This document shows positions 54,181 to 64,000 of a stretch of 64,000 nucleotides of DNA, one piece after another. The stretch is from Dendrophyllia cribrosa (lineage: Eukaryota; Cnidaria; Anthozoa; Scleractinia; Dendrophylliidae). Under the pieces are notes generated by a model. It worked only from the letters and a program-made list of their open reading frames with translations, had not been told where the DNA came from and made no database searches. Each line of letters opens with the position of its first letter. Position 1 is the stretch's first letter. The DNA is taken from contig JAJLRJ010000013.1 in assembly GCA_024195265.1 (NCBI GenBank), positions 3,739,575 to 3,803,574 on the forward strand, written 5' to 3'. The position numbers were made by a program, and so were the translations under genes.

Positions 54181-54556
54181 GATATGTTGAAATTTGTTCG
54201 TTAAGAGTGCTCAAAATACAGTCAGACTTTTCGTTAGGGTTAGGGTTAGAGTTAGGGTCTAACCCTTCATCAGCGTTTCTGTTCAGATGAGACAAACGCT
54301 AGCTCATGCTCACATAGAATTTTCCATGAGGCTACATTAGCTTCATTTTTCACATTTATGCATGCTAAGCACGCACTCAAATTTGTGTATTATTTGAATA
54401 TTTTTGAATGCCATACACTCAACATATTTTACATGAGCACAATGATTTGTCTTGTGAGAACACAAATAATGATGAAGGGGTTATCCCTGAAACGTCTGAC
54501 TGTATTTGAAACAGTTCTTCAGCACTCTTAACAAACAATTTTCAACATTATTACTG
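54181..54556. mobile_element. Inverted pair of hammerhead-ribozyme-like sequences with telomere-like repeat
   Basis: Two related arms face outward: the minus arm runs about 54300 to 54181, the plus arm about 54431 to 54556. Both end with GTCTGACTGTATTT followed by a shared GCACTCTTAAC tail. In the minus arm a GTC (54293-54291), CTGATGA (54273-54267) and GAAA (54232-54229) occur in hammerhead order; in the plus arm GTC (54449-54451), ATGATGA (54469-54475), a short stem AGGG/CCCT and GAAA (54489-54492). The minus arm has about four TTAGGG-like units at 54233-54258 where stem II lies. Penelope-like retroelements and retrozymes carry such ribozymes; the assignment here is inference. Confidence 0.5.
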
Positions 54557-54664
54557 ACTGTAACATGTTGTTTTATAGGTTACATGTAAGTAAAATCATT
54601 CTTCATAAATATATTGCTACACTAAAATGTTTCTAAGCTAAACAGAAATGTTCCTCATCTTGTG

Positions 54665-57600
54665 CTATCTGTGTTGTTCTATATACTGCGAGAGTAGAAG
54701 AGACGGCACACAAAACGTCTCCTGGTTATTTTCAATCTCCATGATTCGATCGCCATTGCGGTTCATGCCTTTGAGGAAAGAAAAATAATAAGCCTTGTTT
54801 ACTGCCTAGTAGTAGAGAAGCCCCTTCTGTCCTGCCTCCTGTCCTGCATTCTAACCATTCCCCCCCCCCCCCCCCAATTTACTCTAGGTGTCCCCTTGCA
54901 GTGGTGTGATCTGCCGCTGCAGCTGTTTGGATGTGACATCATTTTATCCAAAATTTGAATGTCTGAAATTTTTGAAGTAAATTAAAGTAACAGTTGACAA
55001 GACTGCAAAATAACAGCCTTTATTATTTGACTCTGACGTCATTTTACCTTATAAGGAAAAGAGAACATGCAAAATATCCGAGCGTATTACACAGTAGATA
55101 TTGCCGTATTACACCATATGGGTTCCGTTTTAAAAAGACACAGATTAAGCTATAATTATAAATCAGATTAATATATTAATATTTCCCAGTACCGAACAAG
55201 CTAGTTCAATAAAGTTTTTATTATTATCAATGGATCTTTTAAAATTTTGCTAATAAATTAATGCATCTGTTCTCAGCAAATGCGCACGCCAAAGTTAAGC
55301 ATATATATACTTTGCATTTTCCAGGCCACTTTCGTAACAGTTTAACCAAAATTATCTGCCAAACATGAAGAAAAAGTGTTTCTACTTAATGAAAAAGTTT
55401 TCGTAAGCAGTCCATCTTAGCGGTCAGTATATACATGTACAAAAATTTGGACTGCTCAGGAAACCAATCAGAATGCTCCTTTTCATCACGGACCAGTTCA
55501 GCCATGATATAATAAAAGAAAATATTTTGCTTGCAGTCTTGACTAATATTATTTTCAAATTCTTATCACAGCTCTTACTTGTTGATTTTAAATCAAGGAA
55601 CTGGCAAACACCATGTACCAACAATCTGTCAAAACTGCAACAAATTGAAATAAAAACAGCGTTACAATGTGAGCTGTAACAAGCAATGAATGACAATTGA
55701 AAATTATCAAGAAGGTGAAAGAATATACACTGTACCTGGATGGTACATTTGTGATCATAACGGCACTTGGGTCATCTGAAAAATACGAAATCAATTCCTC
55801 CTCATGGTGTTTTAGCCCGCCCTGTAAAAGAAAACAAACAAAATGACTTCCAGTGGAAGGTTATTGGACATTATTTGATTTTCTTACACGCTGTAGGAAA
55901 TTTTCTGGCAATACCCGAGTCTTACATAATTTTGGAAATTATATCTACAGTGCAAGTAAAATTTTAGCTGGGCAAGTATGTCATTTGGCATACTTGCCCG
56001 GCTGATGAGTTTGAAAAAAGCTGATGTGGATTCACTGGAAAATTGTTTTGGAGGATGAAAATCATAAAAGTGTTCATTATCCAAGTTATAAAACTCTATT
56101 GTTTAACAGGTATAAAGCTTCTCAAACTAACTATGCGTTATTTTATTCCACTAACTCCCCACCCTCCCCTCCCCTCCCTCCTTATAGGGACAAGAAAGGA
56201 GAATTTGTGTCTTGATAAATTGTGGCTTTATGGGTTAACAATTAGCAGAAAGACTGACTTGTACAGCAGAAAATAGGCCTGCCAAGTATCAGAAAAAAAA
56301 GTGGTAGAGTTTGTCAATTACCATTGGAACTCGTTTGTTCATAAGAGTTCCCCTGATTCGTCCTTCAATTCTGTTGAAAGACTTCTCTGCAATTGCCATG
56401 GCATCTAAGCAACAGACAAATTTTGTGTGACATTAGATATTAGAATATATGTATGTGTGAATAATAAAAGAAAACTTCAAATATCAGGTGAAAAAAGAGT
56501 AGTTTTTCAGGCTACAAACTGTTTGCAAGCTTGTACATGTAAAACACAGCACCATATGATAAGAGATCTTCCAGGAGCCACGAAGCTCTTTAGAACCTCT
56601 AATTTCATTGGCCCTGGGTGTCACGAAGCTCTATTGTTTTAGGTCTAGGAACCATTCTTCTGTTTGTTGTATTGTTTTCTAAGCCAATCCTATGAGCCGT
56701 TCCGAGAGCTTCGTGGCGCCCCAGATCCTCAAGTGTGCTGTTTGGGCTTAACAAACAACAGACCTGCCAACCCCCAAATTATAAAGGAAAATCTGGAGAT
56801 CCATGAAAAAAATCTGGAGATTCTACAAAAAGTAGTGAGATTTTTTTTTGACCAGATCATGATTAAACAAACCCTTTTTCAAGGAAAACTTTAAGCATGG
56901 AATTGAGGTTCTGTTAATGATTAACTTAACTGTTGCATAAAAGCACTAGCAGGGGCCTAGGAACTAAGGCAACAAAACGGTAAACACAAGTACAAATTAA
57001 ACAGAACTCCTCAGTAGGGTAATAGTGTTCTACTTTTATTATTAGTTTATGGTACTAGCATTCTCATTTATTTTCATTTTTTTTAATTCAACAAGGTCAT
57101 ATTTCATTTCAGAATGATTTTCCCAAAAAAAAACCCATGAGGTTGGGAGTGTTGTCATGAGGCCGTAAGAAAAGATAAAAAATTGTGAGACTCACAGCAA
57201 AATCGTGAGAGTTGGTAGGTCTGAAACAATCACTAAACCTTTAGGAAAAGTTGTTTTACGTGTGTGTGCATGACTACAGTATATTTTACACCAACCCCTC
57301 TCTGTAAAGACGTTTTCATCATCAGTAATTCCCCGGTTAACTTCCTTATCACGAGCAGATGTTATTGTCTTTCGTTTTATGATGACTTCTTGTTCTTCCT
57401 CGGACAGACTCACAAACTCATTCCAGATCTGTGTACATGTACAAACATTTAACGCCATTTTAATCTTGAAATTAAGAAAGATTCCCCTTCATGGAGATCT
57501 CATAGGTTTACTACCACTTTGCACCTTGCAAGTGAAATATATTCATGAAAACATGAAACAAAATACTGCCCCAGCAGAAGGTTTCTAGGTTTAACCCCAT

Positions 57601-60010
57601 AATACATTTTGTTTGCCCCCCAAATTGTGCATTTAAACTATTGTTTGTAAATGCTCTTGGGAGAACTGCACATTCCCAAGAGCATTTCAAAACAATAGTT
57701 TATGCAAAATTTGGGGGGCAAACAAAGTGTATTATGGGCAATTCGAAAATAGAGAATGGAAAACTTTGGCTTTGGAGACCCCTGCCCCATTTTATGTAAA
57801 TTTGTTTTTTGATTGTATGGGGTAGAAAATAAAGTTGTTGTTGTTGTCAGCCAGGAAACTGTCCCATTAACTTAAATTACATTCATTTTTACTTTGAAAG
57901 CAAATGAATCAATCACCATACCTTCATATTTTCTGCATTTGTTAAAAGTGAGGTAAACACGGTTGTATGATTGTTTACCAGGTCACTGATATCAAGTTCA
58001 CTGATCTCCTCATGGTCGACCAAACTCAGCAGGAAACACGCTGAAATAAATTAACTTGCATATTAGATATGATGAGGAAGTGCATTAGTCTAGCGGGAAG
58101 TGTGTCTCACTTTAGATCTGACAGTTAGAAGTTTACGCCTCCTCTCTGCCATTGTCTAGTTTTCTAAGAAAAGAAACATCAACTTCATAATGACGATTGT
58201 CTCTTTCCAGGTGTTTAAATGTGTCCCCAAGAATTTGGGGGAGTAAGAATTAATACTCACAGTTGCTTTAGAAACTTTACTACAGGAACTGCAAACCAAA
58301 CCAAAGCCATTACCATCAGACATTCAGTAACAACCCAAAGTCAATTATGGAGACATGTAGTGTAGTTCTAACTTTTGAGTCTGTTGACGAAATCCTATGG
58401 TGTGACCATTTAAATGAAACCTCTTCAGCAGTACTTTTGCATGGTACCATTTGTTCTAACTTTTGAGTCTGTGGACAAAATCCTATGGTGTGATCATTCA
58501 GATGAAACCTCTTGGCTGGTACTTTTGCATGGCACCATTTGTTTTCAAAATTGAAAATTTGGGATTTTTATTGAATTGTGATTTTGGCACTCTGGAGAAT
58601 TGAATGGTTTATGACACTTCCCTACACTTCATTGCCTGACTGTGTGCTATTTTAGTTGGACAACAGTAAACTCTAACTCTCAGTATTGTCATGAGGATTT
58701 ACCTAAAATGGCACCTGCAGACGGACCTGAAGGTCCCTTTCTTCTTGTTCCATGATTGATGAAGCCCCACCCCTGCCCCAGAACAGGCTTTTCCCAGCTG
58801 TTTAGAACCTTTAATTTTATTGGAGATGGGTAAAAGAAGCTCTATTGTTTTTCAGGGCTGAGTCTATTGTTCTGTTGTTTAGTATTTTCTCAGCCTTCCT
58901 ACTCTTAGAATAAATCATCACTGCTTGATCACAATGCTGCATGCATGACTTACAAGCCCTCTCTATCTTAAGTTAAATACTTACTATTTTCATGTCTCCT
59001 CATCTGCCTGTTTCCAGTTTTGACTTTTCGTGCTGTGTACTTCGTGTTATAATGATGTATTTTGCTCTTTTGTGATCGTTGACGGGCATTGCGTCTTGCA
59101 TTCACTTCTTGTTCAGGTTGTGGAACCTCTGCAGGCTCTAAAAAGTCCTCTTCCCAACCCCTGGGGAATAAAATTTGGTTTTCATTTTCGAGTTCAATCC
59201 TTAATCATCCCCTGAATCAGTGAATGTTTTTGCCTAAAAATATCCATACTGCCCCAGCAGAAGGTTTTTAGGTTTAACCCCTCTCCCCTTCTCCCCCCTC
59301 CCCCCACCCTACCCCACTGCTATGAAAATTCCAGTTTGGCTTCATACTTTCCTTTGAAAACTTTGGCTTCTCAGACCCCCATACATTAGTTATGCATACG
59401 GTTCTTAAAACTGAAACAAAAGCCATAACAATAAACCGCCTAAAGAAAAACAATTATATAGCGCATATGCATACGCATACGCATACGCATACGCATACGC
59501 ATACGCATACGCATACGCATACGCATACGCATACGCATACGCATACATGTAATGTAATGTAATTAATAATGTATGGGGTTATACGGAAATCTTACTAAAA
59601 GCTGAAATAATGTTCACATCACTGAATGATTGCAAATTATTTGCTAAAAAGTGTAAGCTAACGTTTTCAGACAAAATACTGAGGTTATTCCAGTCTAGAC
59701 TATAAAAATCGTCGTTGCAAACGACAAGCAATTCACAATAATTTTGTGCTTATCACTCAAAAAATAATTGTCGATCCCTCTTTTTAACGGAGAAATCAAA
59801 CAACTATTAACTAAACAACAGTAAAATTCAGCTGATTTGTAGGGGCCAAGGTTAAATGATTAAGCTTAAATGTATTTCTGCCGGTTTTTACCGCAAAACA
59901 TCAAAATAAATAATAAGCTTAAGCGATACTTACAGATCTGTTCCGTAAAGTTCTTCTCCTTCTTGATTTCGACGATGTCGCAAATGTTCTTGCACGTTGA
60001 AGACACCCAT
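54665..60010 (-). CDS. R3HDM4: R3H domain-containing protein 4-like, 8 coding exons
   Basis: Poorly characterised animal protein with a single-strand nucleic-acid-binding R3H domain. Minus-strand exons: 60010-59934, 59160-58985, 58040-57922, 57428-57296, 56404-56322, 55821-55736, 55634-55579, 54768-54665; phases close at 277 aa (human 268). Matches to the vertebrate protein: RRHENTCFLLSLVDHEE (human RLENTQYLLTLLE), IWNEFVSLSEEEQEVII (human VWNDFMNRSGEEQERVL), AEKSFNRIEGRIRGTLMNKRVPM, then the R3H signature FDRLLVHGVCQFLDL with Arg228 and His232 spaced R-x3-H, and a C-terminus PSLLLSQYIEQHR (human GLLLSAYLEQHS). The exon 4 donor (GGG then GTTGGT) is weak but is the only one found that keeps phase. 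Convergent with RB1CC1. The assignment rests on remembered family sequence. Confidence 0.88.
57598..57742. repeat. Palindromic element, CATAATACATTTTGTTTGCC ends
   Basis: CCATAATACATTTTGTTTGC pairs with GCAAACAAAGTGTATTATGG, and TGCTCTTGGGA pairs with TCCCAAGAGCA at the centre. It lies in R3HDM4 intron 3. Confidence 0.7.
58335..58612 (-). mobile_element. Family A MITE with internal tandem duplication
   Basis: The block TTCTAACTTTTGAGTCTGT...CATGGTACCATTTG is present twice; the ends are decayed. It lies in R3HDM4 intron 2. Confidence 0.6.
59463..59546 (+). repeat. (GCATAC)n hexanucleotide microsatellite
   Basis: About 14 uninterrupted units in R3HDM4 intron 1, followed by CATGTAATGTAATGTAATTA. 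Confidence 0.9.
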
Positions 60011-60017
60011 TTCGCTG

Positions 60018-60092
60018 CTACATGTACAGATTACTGGCGAGCCAAGTTGTGATGTGTGCAAAATATACACCGACAAAATCAAAGATGGCGGA
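60018..60092 (-). promoter_or_regulatory. R3HDM4 5' leader: start-stop uORF and YY1-like motif
   Basis: On the minus strand an ATG immediately followed by TAG lies at 60023-60018, only 7 nt before the R3HDM4 start codon. A YY1-type motif AAGATGGCGGA reads on the plus strand at 60082-60092, and a perfect AAGATGGCGGC at 60373-60383. Whether the uORF is transcribed depends on the start site, which cannot be read from sequence. Confidence 0.4.
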
Positions 60093-60297
60093 CTTTCGTT
60101 TACGTTTACAACCGGTGATGCAATCGAGTACTAAAATAGCAGTAAGCTGATTGGTTGATTAGCTTGCGTTTTGTCTGTTTTCGCGCGCGCATACCGCGCG
60201 CGCGGTTCTCTTCTCGTTCGAACTCTGAAACGGAAAATTGCTCGAGATATCGAGGGTGGTGTCAAATTTCGTAATCTTCAACAAAACTTAACTACAG

Positions 60298-60830
60298 GTT
60301 GTTCAAAAGGTGGACAGCGCTATCCACCGGATAAATCACTATCCAGAGATAACGCAATCCACCGTAGGAAAAAAGATGGCGGCTGTTCATTTTACCACAA
60401 TACCTTGCGGACCTAACACAGCACACAAGGCACAAAGAAAGCCAATTTTTTACAATATTTGTTCCAGTACTAAGGACAATGTGTAGACTAGGTTTGAAGA
60501 TTTTATAACTTTTCTTTACATTTTTATGAGCGTTGCTAAGGTTTTTGTGCGCTAAGAATTATGGGTAAATGTACCAGTCGCCATCTTTTTTCCTACCGAG
60601 GATTGGTTTTGCACACGTTTATCCACTGGATAACGATTTATCCGGTGGATAGCGCTATCCGCCTTTTGAACAACCTGGCCCAGAACCCTGTTGTTGAAAA
60701 GGTGGATAGCCGCGCTATCCACCGGATAAATCACGGACCAGTGGATAAGCATTAACAAAATCCATTGTGTTATCCGCTGGATAGTGATTTATCCGGTGGA
60801 TAGCGCTATCCACCTTTTGAACAACCGGGG
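60298..60830. repeat. Four inverted and direct copies of a GATAGCGCTATCC repeat
   Basis: GTTGTTCAAAAGGTGGA-AGCGCTATCCACCGGATAAAT occurs at about 60298-60360 and 60687-60745 on plus, and at 60618-60678 and 60770-60826 on minus. Each copy contains the perfect palindrome around AGCGCT. It lies upstream of R3HDM4. Confidence 0.65.
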
Positions 60831-60950
60831 CCAGTAGTATATAAACAGTATGTATACTGTATATGTATAGAACTGTATACTATACTGTATGTCAGTTATG
60901 GAGATCATGGGATTTTTTTTTTCGGTGAAAATATTAAATCGAATTAACGG

Positions 60951-61260
60951 AAACATACATACATACTTTATTCAAGACGCAAACATTATGGAACACGCCG
61001 GGATGATTATAATTATGTACTTTTTGAACAGAAATTAAGTTACAAAAGGCATCTTAAAAAGGAAGTTAAGAGATTAACCCAATGTGAAAACTCTCTGAAA
61101 ACAAAAGTAAATAAATAAATGATAAAATAAAAATTAATTCAGGTACAATTTGAGCTTGGATTTAAATTACTTTAGGCTTTCAGCTTCCACTTTGTTTCTT
61201 GACAGTAGATTATTCCATAGCTTAACTATTACTAACTATACTAAATTTTAAATGATAAAA
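60951..61260 (-). mobile_element. Possible retroelement 3' end with (CATA)n tail
   Basis: ACATACATACATACTTTATTCAAG begins an unrecognised stretch. The same layout, a tetranucleotide run then CTTTAT, occurs at 5410 (TAGA units), 41816 (CATT units) and 49660, as expected for non-LTR element 3' ends read in reverse. Weak evidence. Confidence 0.3.
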
Positions 61261-61299
61261 GCCAAAATTTATCTTCTAGAGAATTTTTTAATTAAGTGT

Positions 61300-61562
61300 A
61301 GTAAAACCAAAACCAAGGTAATTACTCTGACCAATCACAGCAGTCGTAAACAATCCAATGAACCAATCAGAGCTCGAAGCAATTACATGTCGGCGGCGCC
61401 AAGTGCGGGAAAACGCGTGCGAGCAAGTCACGATTGGTTTTGGTTTTACTTCTGATTGGTCGAGAAAGTGGCGCGAGATTTTTTAGCCAATCACAAAGCG
61501 TAGCAATGCAAAACCAAAGCAATTGTGTAATTACTTTCGACACTCAATTGAAAACTGCTCTA
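61300..61562 (-). repeat. CCAAT-rich repeat, copy 4
   Basis: Minus-oriented copy with six CCAAT boxes, the GGCGGCGCCAAG core and the CACTCAATTGAAAACTGCTC end. It lies about 1.3 kb upstream of the R3HDM4 start. Confidence 0.7.
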
Positions 61563-63432
61563 ACACTCAACTAAGACAAATGAGTTCTTCGGTCGGATAG
61601 AGTAGGCCATTTGAGCAGTTGAAATCGATCTTCATCCGACATATCACCTTTACGTTGATTAAGAACCAGTCAGACGCTCTTCTCTGTGCGCCCTCTTGGT
61701 TCCCTAGTGCATGAATGTCCTTGGTGAGATTAGGGCACCAGAAAGGTACGTAATATATAAAAAATGAGACACAGTGTTTCATCACAAGATAAACACTGAG
61801 AAGAATGTTAAAAATATGACGCGCAGCGGAGTATTTTTGACGGCTTCGAGGTGTTTGATCTTGTGATGAAATACTGTGTAGAATGTTTGATATTACCGTA
61901 TTTTCTCGATTAAACGCCGGGCCCCGAATAAACGCCGGGTATAATAGAGGAAGTTGTAAGTAAGCCCCTCAAACGTTTATTTGTAGTATAATAAACTTAA
62001 GATTCGAGATAGCGGACGATTCGAGGTACCGTGTAACATGAAATTTTTGCGGGAGTTTCATTTCACGGATTGGTGATTTTTTTTGAGATAGCGGGCGTCT
62101 ACAGTGAAGTCCTATCCACCGGATAAAACACTCAAAAGTCTCAATAGCTTTAATGTCGCATAGTCTTTTAGGATAACTTGGCCTTGTTGTTTCTGAATAT
62201 TCTCCCCATCTAGCACATTTCAAATACACTCGCATAATACTGTGTATTTCTGATTACAGGGACTCGTGGAAAATCGATCCTTGTTGTTATCCAATTTATT
62301 ATCTGCGTTCTTAATTTTCTCTTTTAAAGTTACATTGGTCAGTAGTACAAGAATGAGACAAGATCGGAACTGCAGAGCACAGAGGAACGAAGGAGAAAAA
62401 CTGTCATACAACAAAAAATAATTGCGGAGATAACGCATTTATCCGACCCCAAAACTATGCCTTGAGTTGCAGAAAAAAGAAAAAAAATGTAGCATTACTT
62501 GAAATAAGTTGGCACAAGTAACACAGTGGACAGATGGATTTTTTCCACTCCCTTTTCAATGCACGTTGCTGTTACATAGAGGTGAGCAAACAGGCAATTT
62601 CCTTGTAATATTGTAACTTTATGTACCGATTAACCCTCGGGTGTTAACCCACGGGAGGGGGGGAGGGGGGGAGGAGGGGGTCTTGGATGCCACCCCACCG
62701 TAAGGTTTTTCTTTAATTTTTCCAAGACGAACCATGCATCCTATACAATTGCCGAAGTATTTTTTTGGGGTGATTTTTTCTTTTTCATTTTTGGTATTTT
62801 ATTTTAATTTTTTGATAATTTGTTACCCGCGACTTTTACCCGCACCCGCACCCGCGACTTTCACTCGCGACACGCGACGCGCGACAAAAAGTGCTACTTG
62901 TTCGCAATAATGAGTTGCCTGTATTCAGCGGGGAGCCATAAAACGGAGTTCCATACTGGTCCACGTTTCTCAGATACTTTTGCCTACTTTTGAGACGTCT
63001 TCAAAAACAACCCGTGATTGCTTAAAAATTTATCGAAGCAATTTATTGGGTTCCTCGCGTACAAAACTAGAATTTAAAATTTTCGTGAAAGGAAGGGAAA
63101 ATATGTTGATAACTTCGTCAGGTTTGGCAGATTAAACAACAATATATTCAATGCAACGATCGGCTTTTTATGGAAAGTTAACGGTAAGATGAGTTCTGAA
63201 GTTGTTTTTGTTTGAACGGTCGGTTTTCATTGAGTTGTGCTGTGTGCGCGCTAATCACGCAATCAAAATTTTGAAAAAAAGCTTATAATAGTTGGATGAA
63301 AGCTGGAAAAAGAAATTTAAAATACTTTGAGTCTAGCGATGTAGCGGCTATAAGAATGTTACGTATTTTATTGTAGAAGAAGAAAGCGCTTTTCATATTC
63401 ACTTTTATTGTGATTTAGGAGTCGATTAATTA
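61563..63432. other. Gene-free right part
   Basis: 61900-61945 holds a short ACGCCGGGCCCCGAATAAACG repeat fragment; 62838-62884 has short GCGAC/CCCGC repeats. No gene was seen. Confidence 0.35.
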
Positions 63433-63614
63433 AGGCTGGTTTTCACTAGCGCATAAGCATAAGCACAAGCCAACATACGCAGACTCAGTAACATGTTGAT
63501 CATTAGTGCCTATTGTTCTGTTTTGTTCAAACAATTGGAACTAATGAATAACACGTTACTGAGTCTGCTTATGTTGGCTTGTGCTTATGCTTATGCGCTA
63601 GTGAAAACCAGCCT
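63433..63614 (-). mobile_element. Palindromic Harbinger-like MITE, copy 2
   Basis: 182 bp, the same length and arms as 2651-2832; the loop is the reverse complement, so it is inserted in the opposite orientation. Flanked by TTA (63430-63432, 63615-63617). Confidence 0.8.
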
Positions 63615-63635
63615 TTAAACTTTAATGTTTCGAAC

Positions 63636-63780
63636 TAGCCTGTTCCAGGCGTTCAGATAGTGGGGAAAGCGCGAATAGCTTCCTCTCCCCAGCCTCCCCG
63701 CAATTTTTTCGCTCGCTTTTCTTCGCGCCTTCCCCAACTATTCGCGCTTTCCCCACTATCTGAACGCCTTGAACAGGCTA
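63636..63780. mobile_element. TAGCCTG palindromic element with 9-bp duplication, copy 2
   Basis: 145 bp; the ends match 12144-12329. Flanked by GTTTCGAAC at 63627-63635 and 63781-63789. It lies 21 bp from a Harbinger-like MITE. Confidence 0.75.
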
Positions 63781-64000
63781 GTTTCGAACCATCTGTGAAA
63801 ACAGATCACATATAGGAATAAAATTTAGTCCTTTGCTTGAGTAGAATCAGAGTTATAAAATATCAAAAATTTTGCTTCTTTTATCCTAACAGGCAATAAA
63901 AAAGCTTATTACACGACTAAGACTGTCAGAGGGCCAATAACTAAAATCAACCAATCAGAATGCTCGATTGCCGGTCCAATATTCTCTAAGTATTGGACCG

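Noticed and set aside
54233..54258. True telomere from the TTAGGG-like units
   Set aside because: Only about four imperfect units, internal, and within the hammerhead-like repeat.
55424..55578. R3HDM4 reading through exon 7 to a stop at 55424
   Set aside because: A GTAAGA donor at 55578 joins in phase to 54768-54665, which encodes the conserved LLLSQYIEQH C-terminus.
1..64000. CRISPR arrays or bacterial operons
   Set aside because: The genes are intron-bearing animal genes; the tandem repeats have no unique spacers of constant length.

Overview
This window looks like nuclear DNA of a cnidarian, most likely an anthozoan such as a stony coral. The evidence is animal-type genes with GT-AG introns, an A/T-rich intergenic background, a NALCN channel with an invertebrate-type all-glutamate filter, and dense short non-autonomous transposons and tRNA-derived SINEs. 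The species assignment is inference; no marker gene is present.

Five protein-coding genes can be supported. From left to right: (1) HCCS, holocytochrome c synthase, minus strand, 4 coding exons between 6905 and 3493 (282 aa), with a probable 5'UTR exon ending at 8660. (2) An intronless NALCN-type four-domain cation channel, minus strand, 18947-13641 (1768 aa). (3) An intronless S-adenosylmethionine synthetase, plus strand, 19403-20662 (419 aa), with an N-terminus that looks like a mitochondrial presequence. Genes 2 and 3 are divergent and start 455 bp apart. (4) RB1CC1/FIP200, autophagy scaffold, plus strand, 25 coding exons from 25018 to 51432 (1253 aa, every intron phase consistent). (5) R3HDM4-like R3H-domain protein, minus strand, 8 coding exons from 60010 to 54665 (277 aa), convergent with RB1CC1.

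The rest is mostly repeats: several TTAA-flanked MITE families (piggyBac-like), TWA-flanked palindromic MITEs (Harbinger-like), a TAGCCTG-ended palindromic family with 9-bp target duplications (Mutator-like), two tRNA-related SINE families, a Penelope-like remnant with a GIY-YIG endonuclease, an inverted pair of hammerhead-ribozyme-like sequences, CCAAT-box-rich repeats, micro/minisatellites and long homopolymers. Several insertions are nested and their empty sites can be read from paralogous copies inside the window.

The most notable items are the divergent intronless pair (EEEE-filter NALCN and presequence-bearing MAT), the hammerhead-like inverted repeat at 54181-54556 with telomere-like repeats in stem II, a run of mini-hairpins spaced exactly 21 nt apart (27491-27589), and the 9-bp-TSD palindromic family. 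The genes share no obvious pathway; HCCS and the putative mitochondrial MAT would both act in mitochondria.
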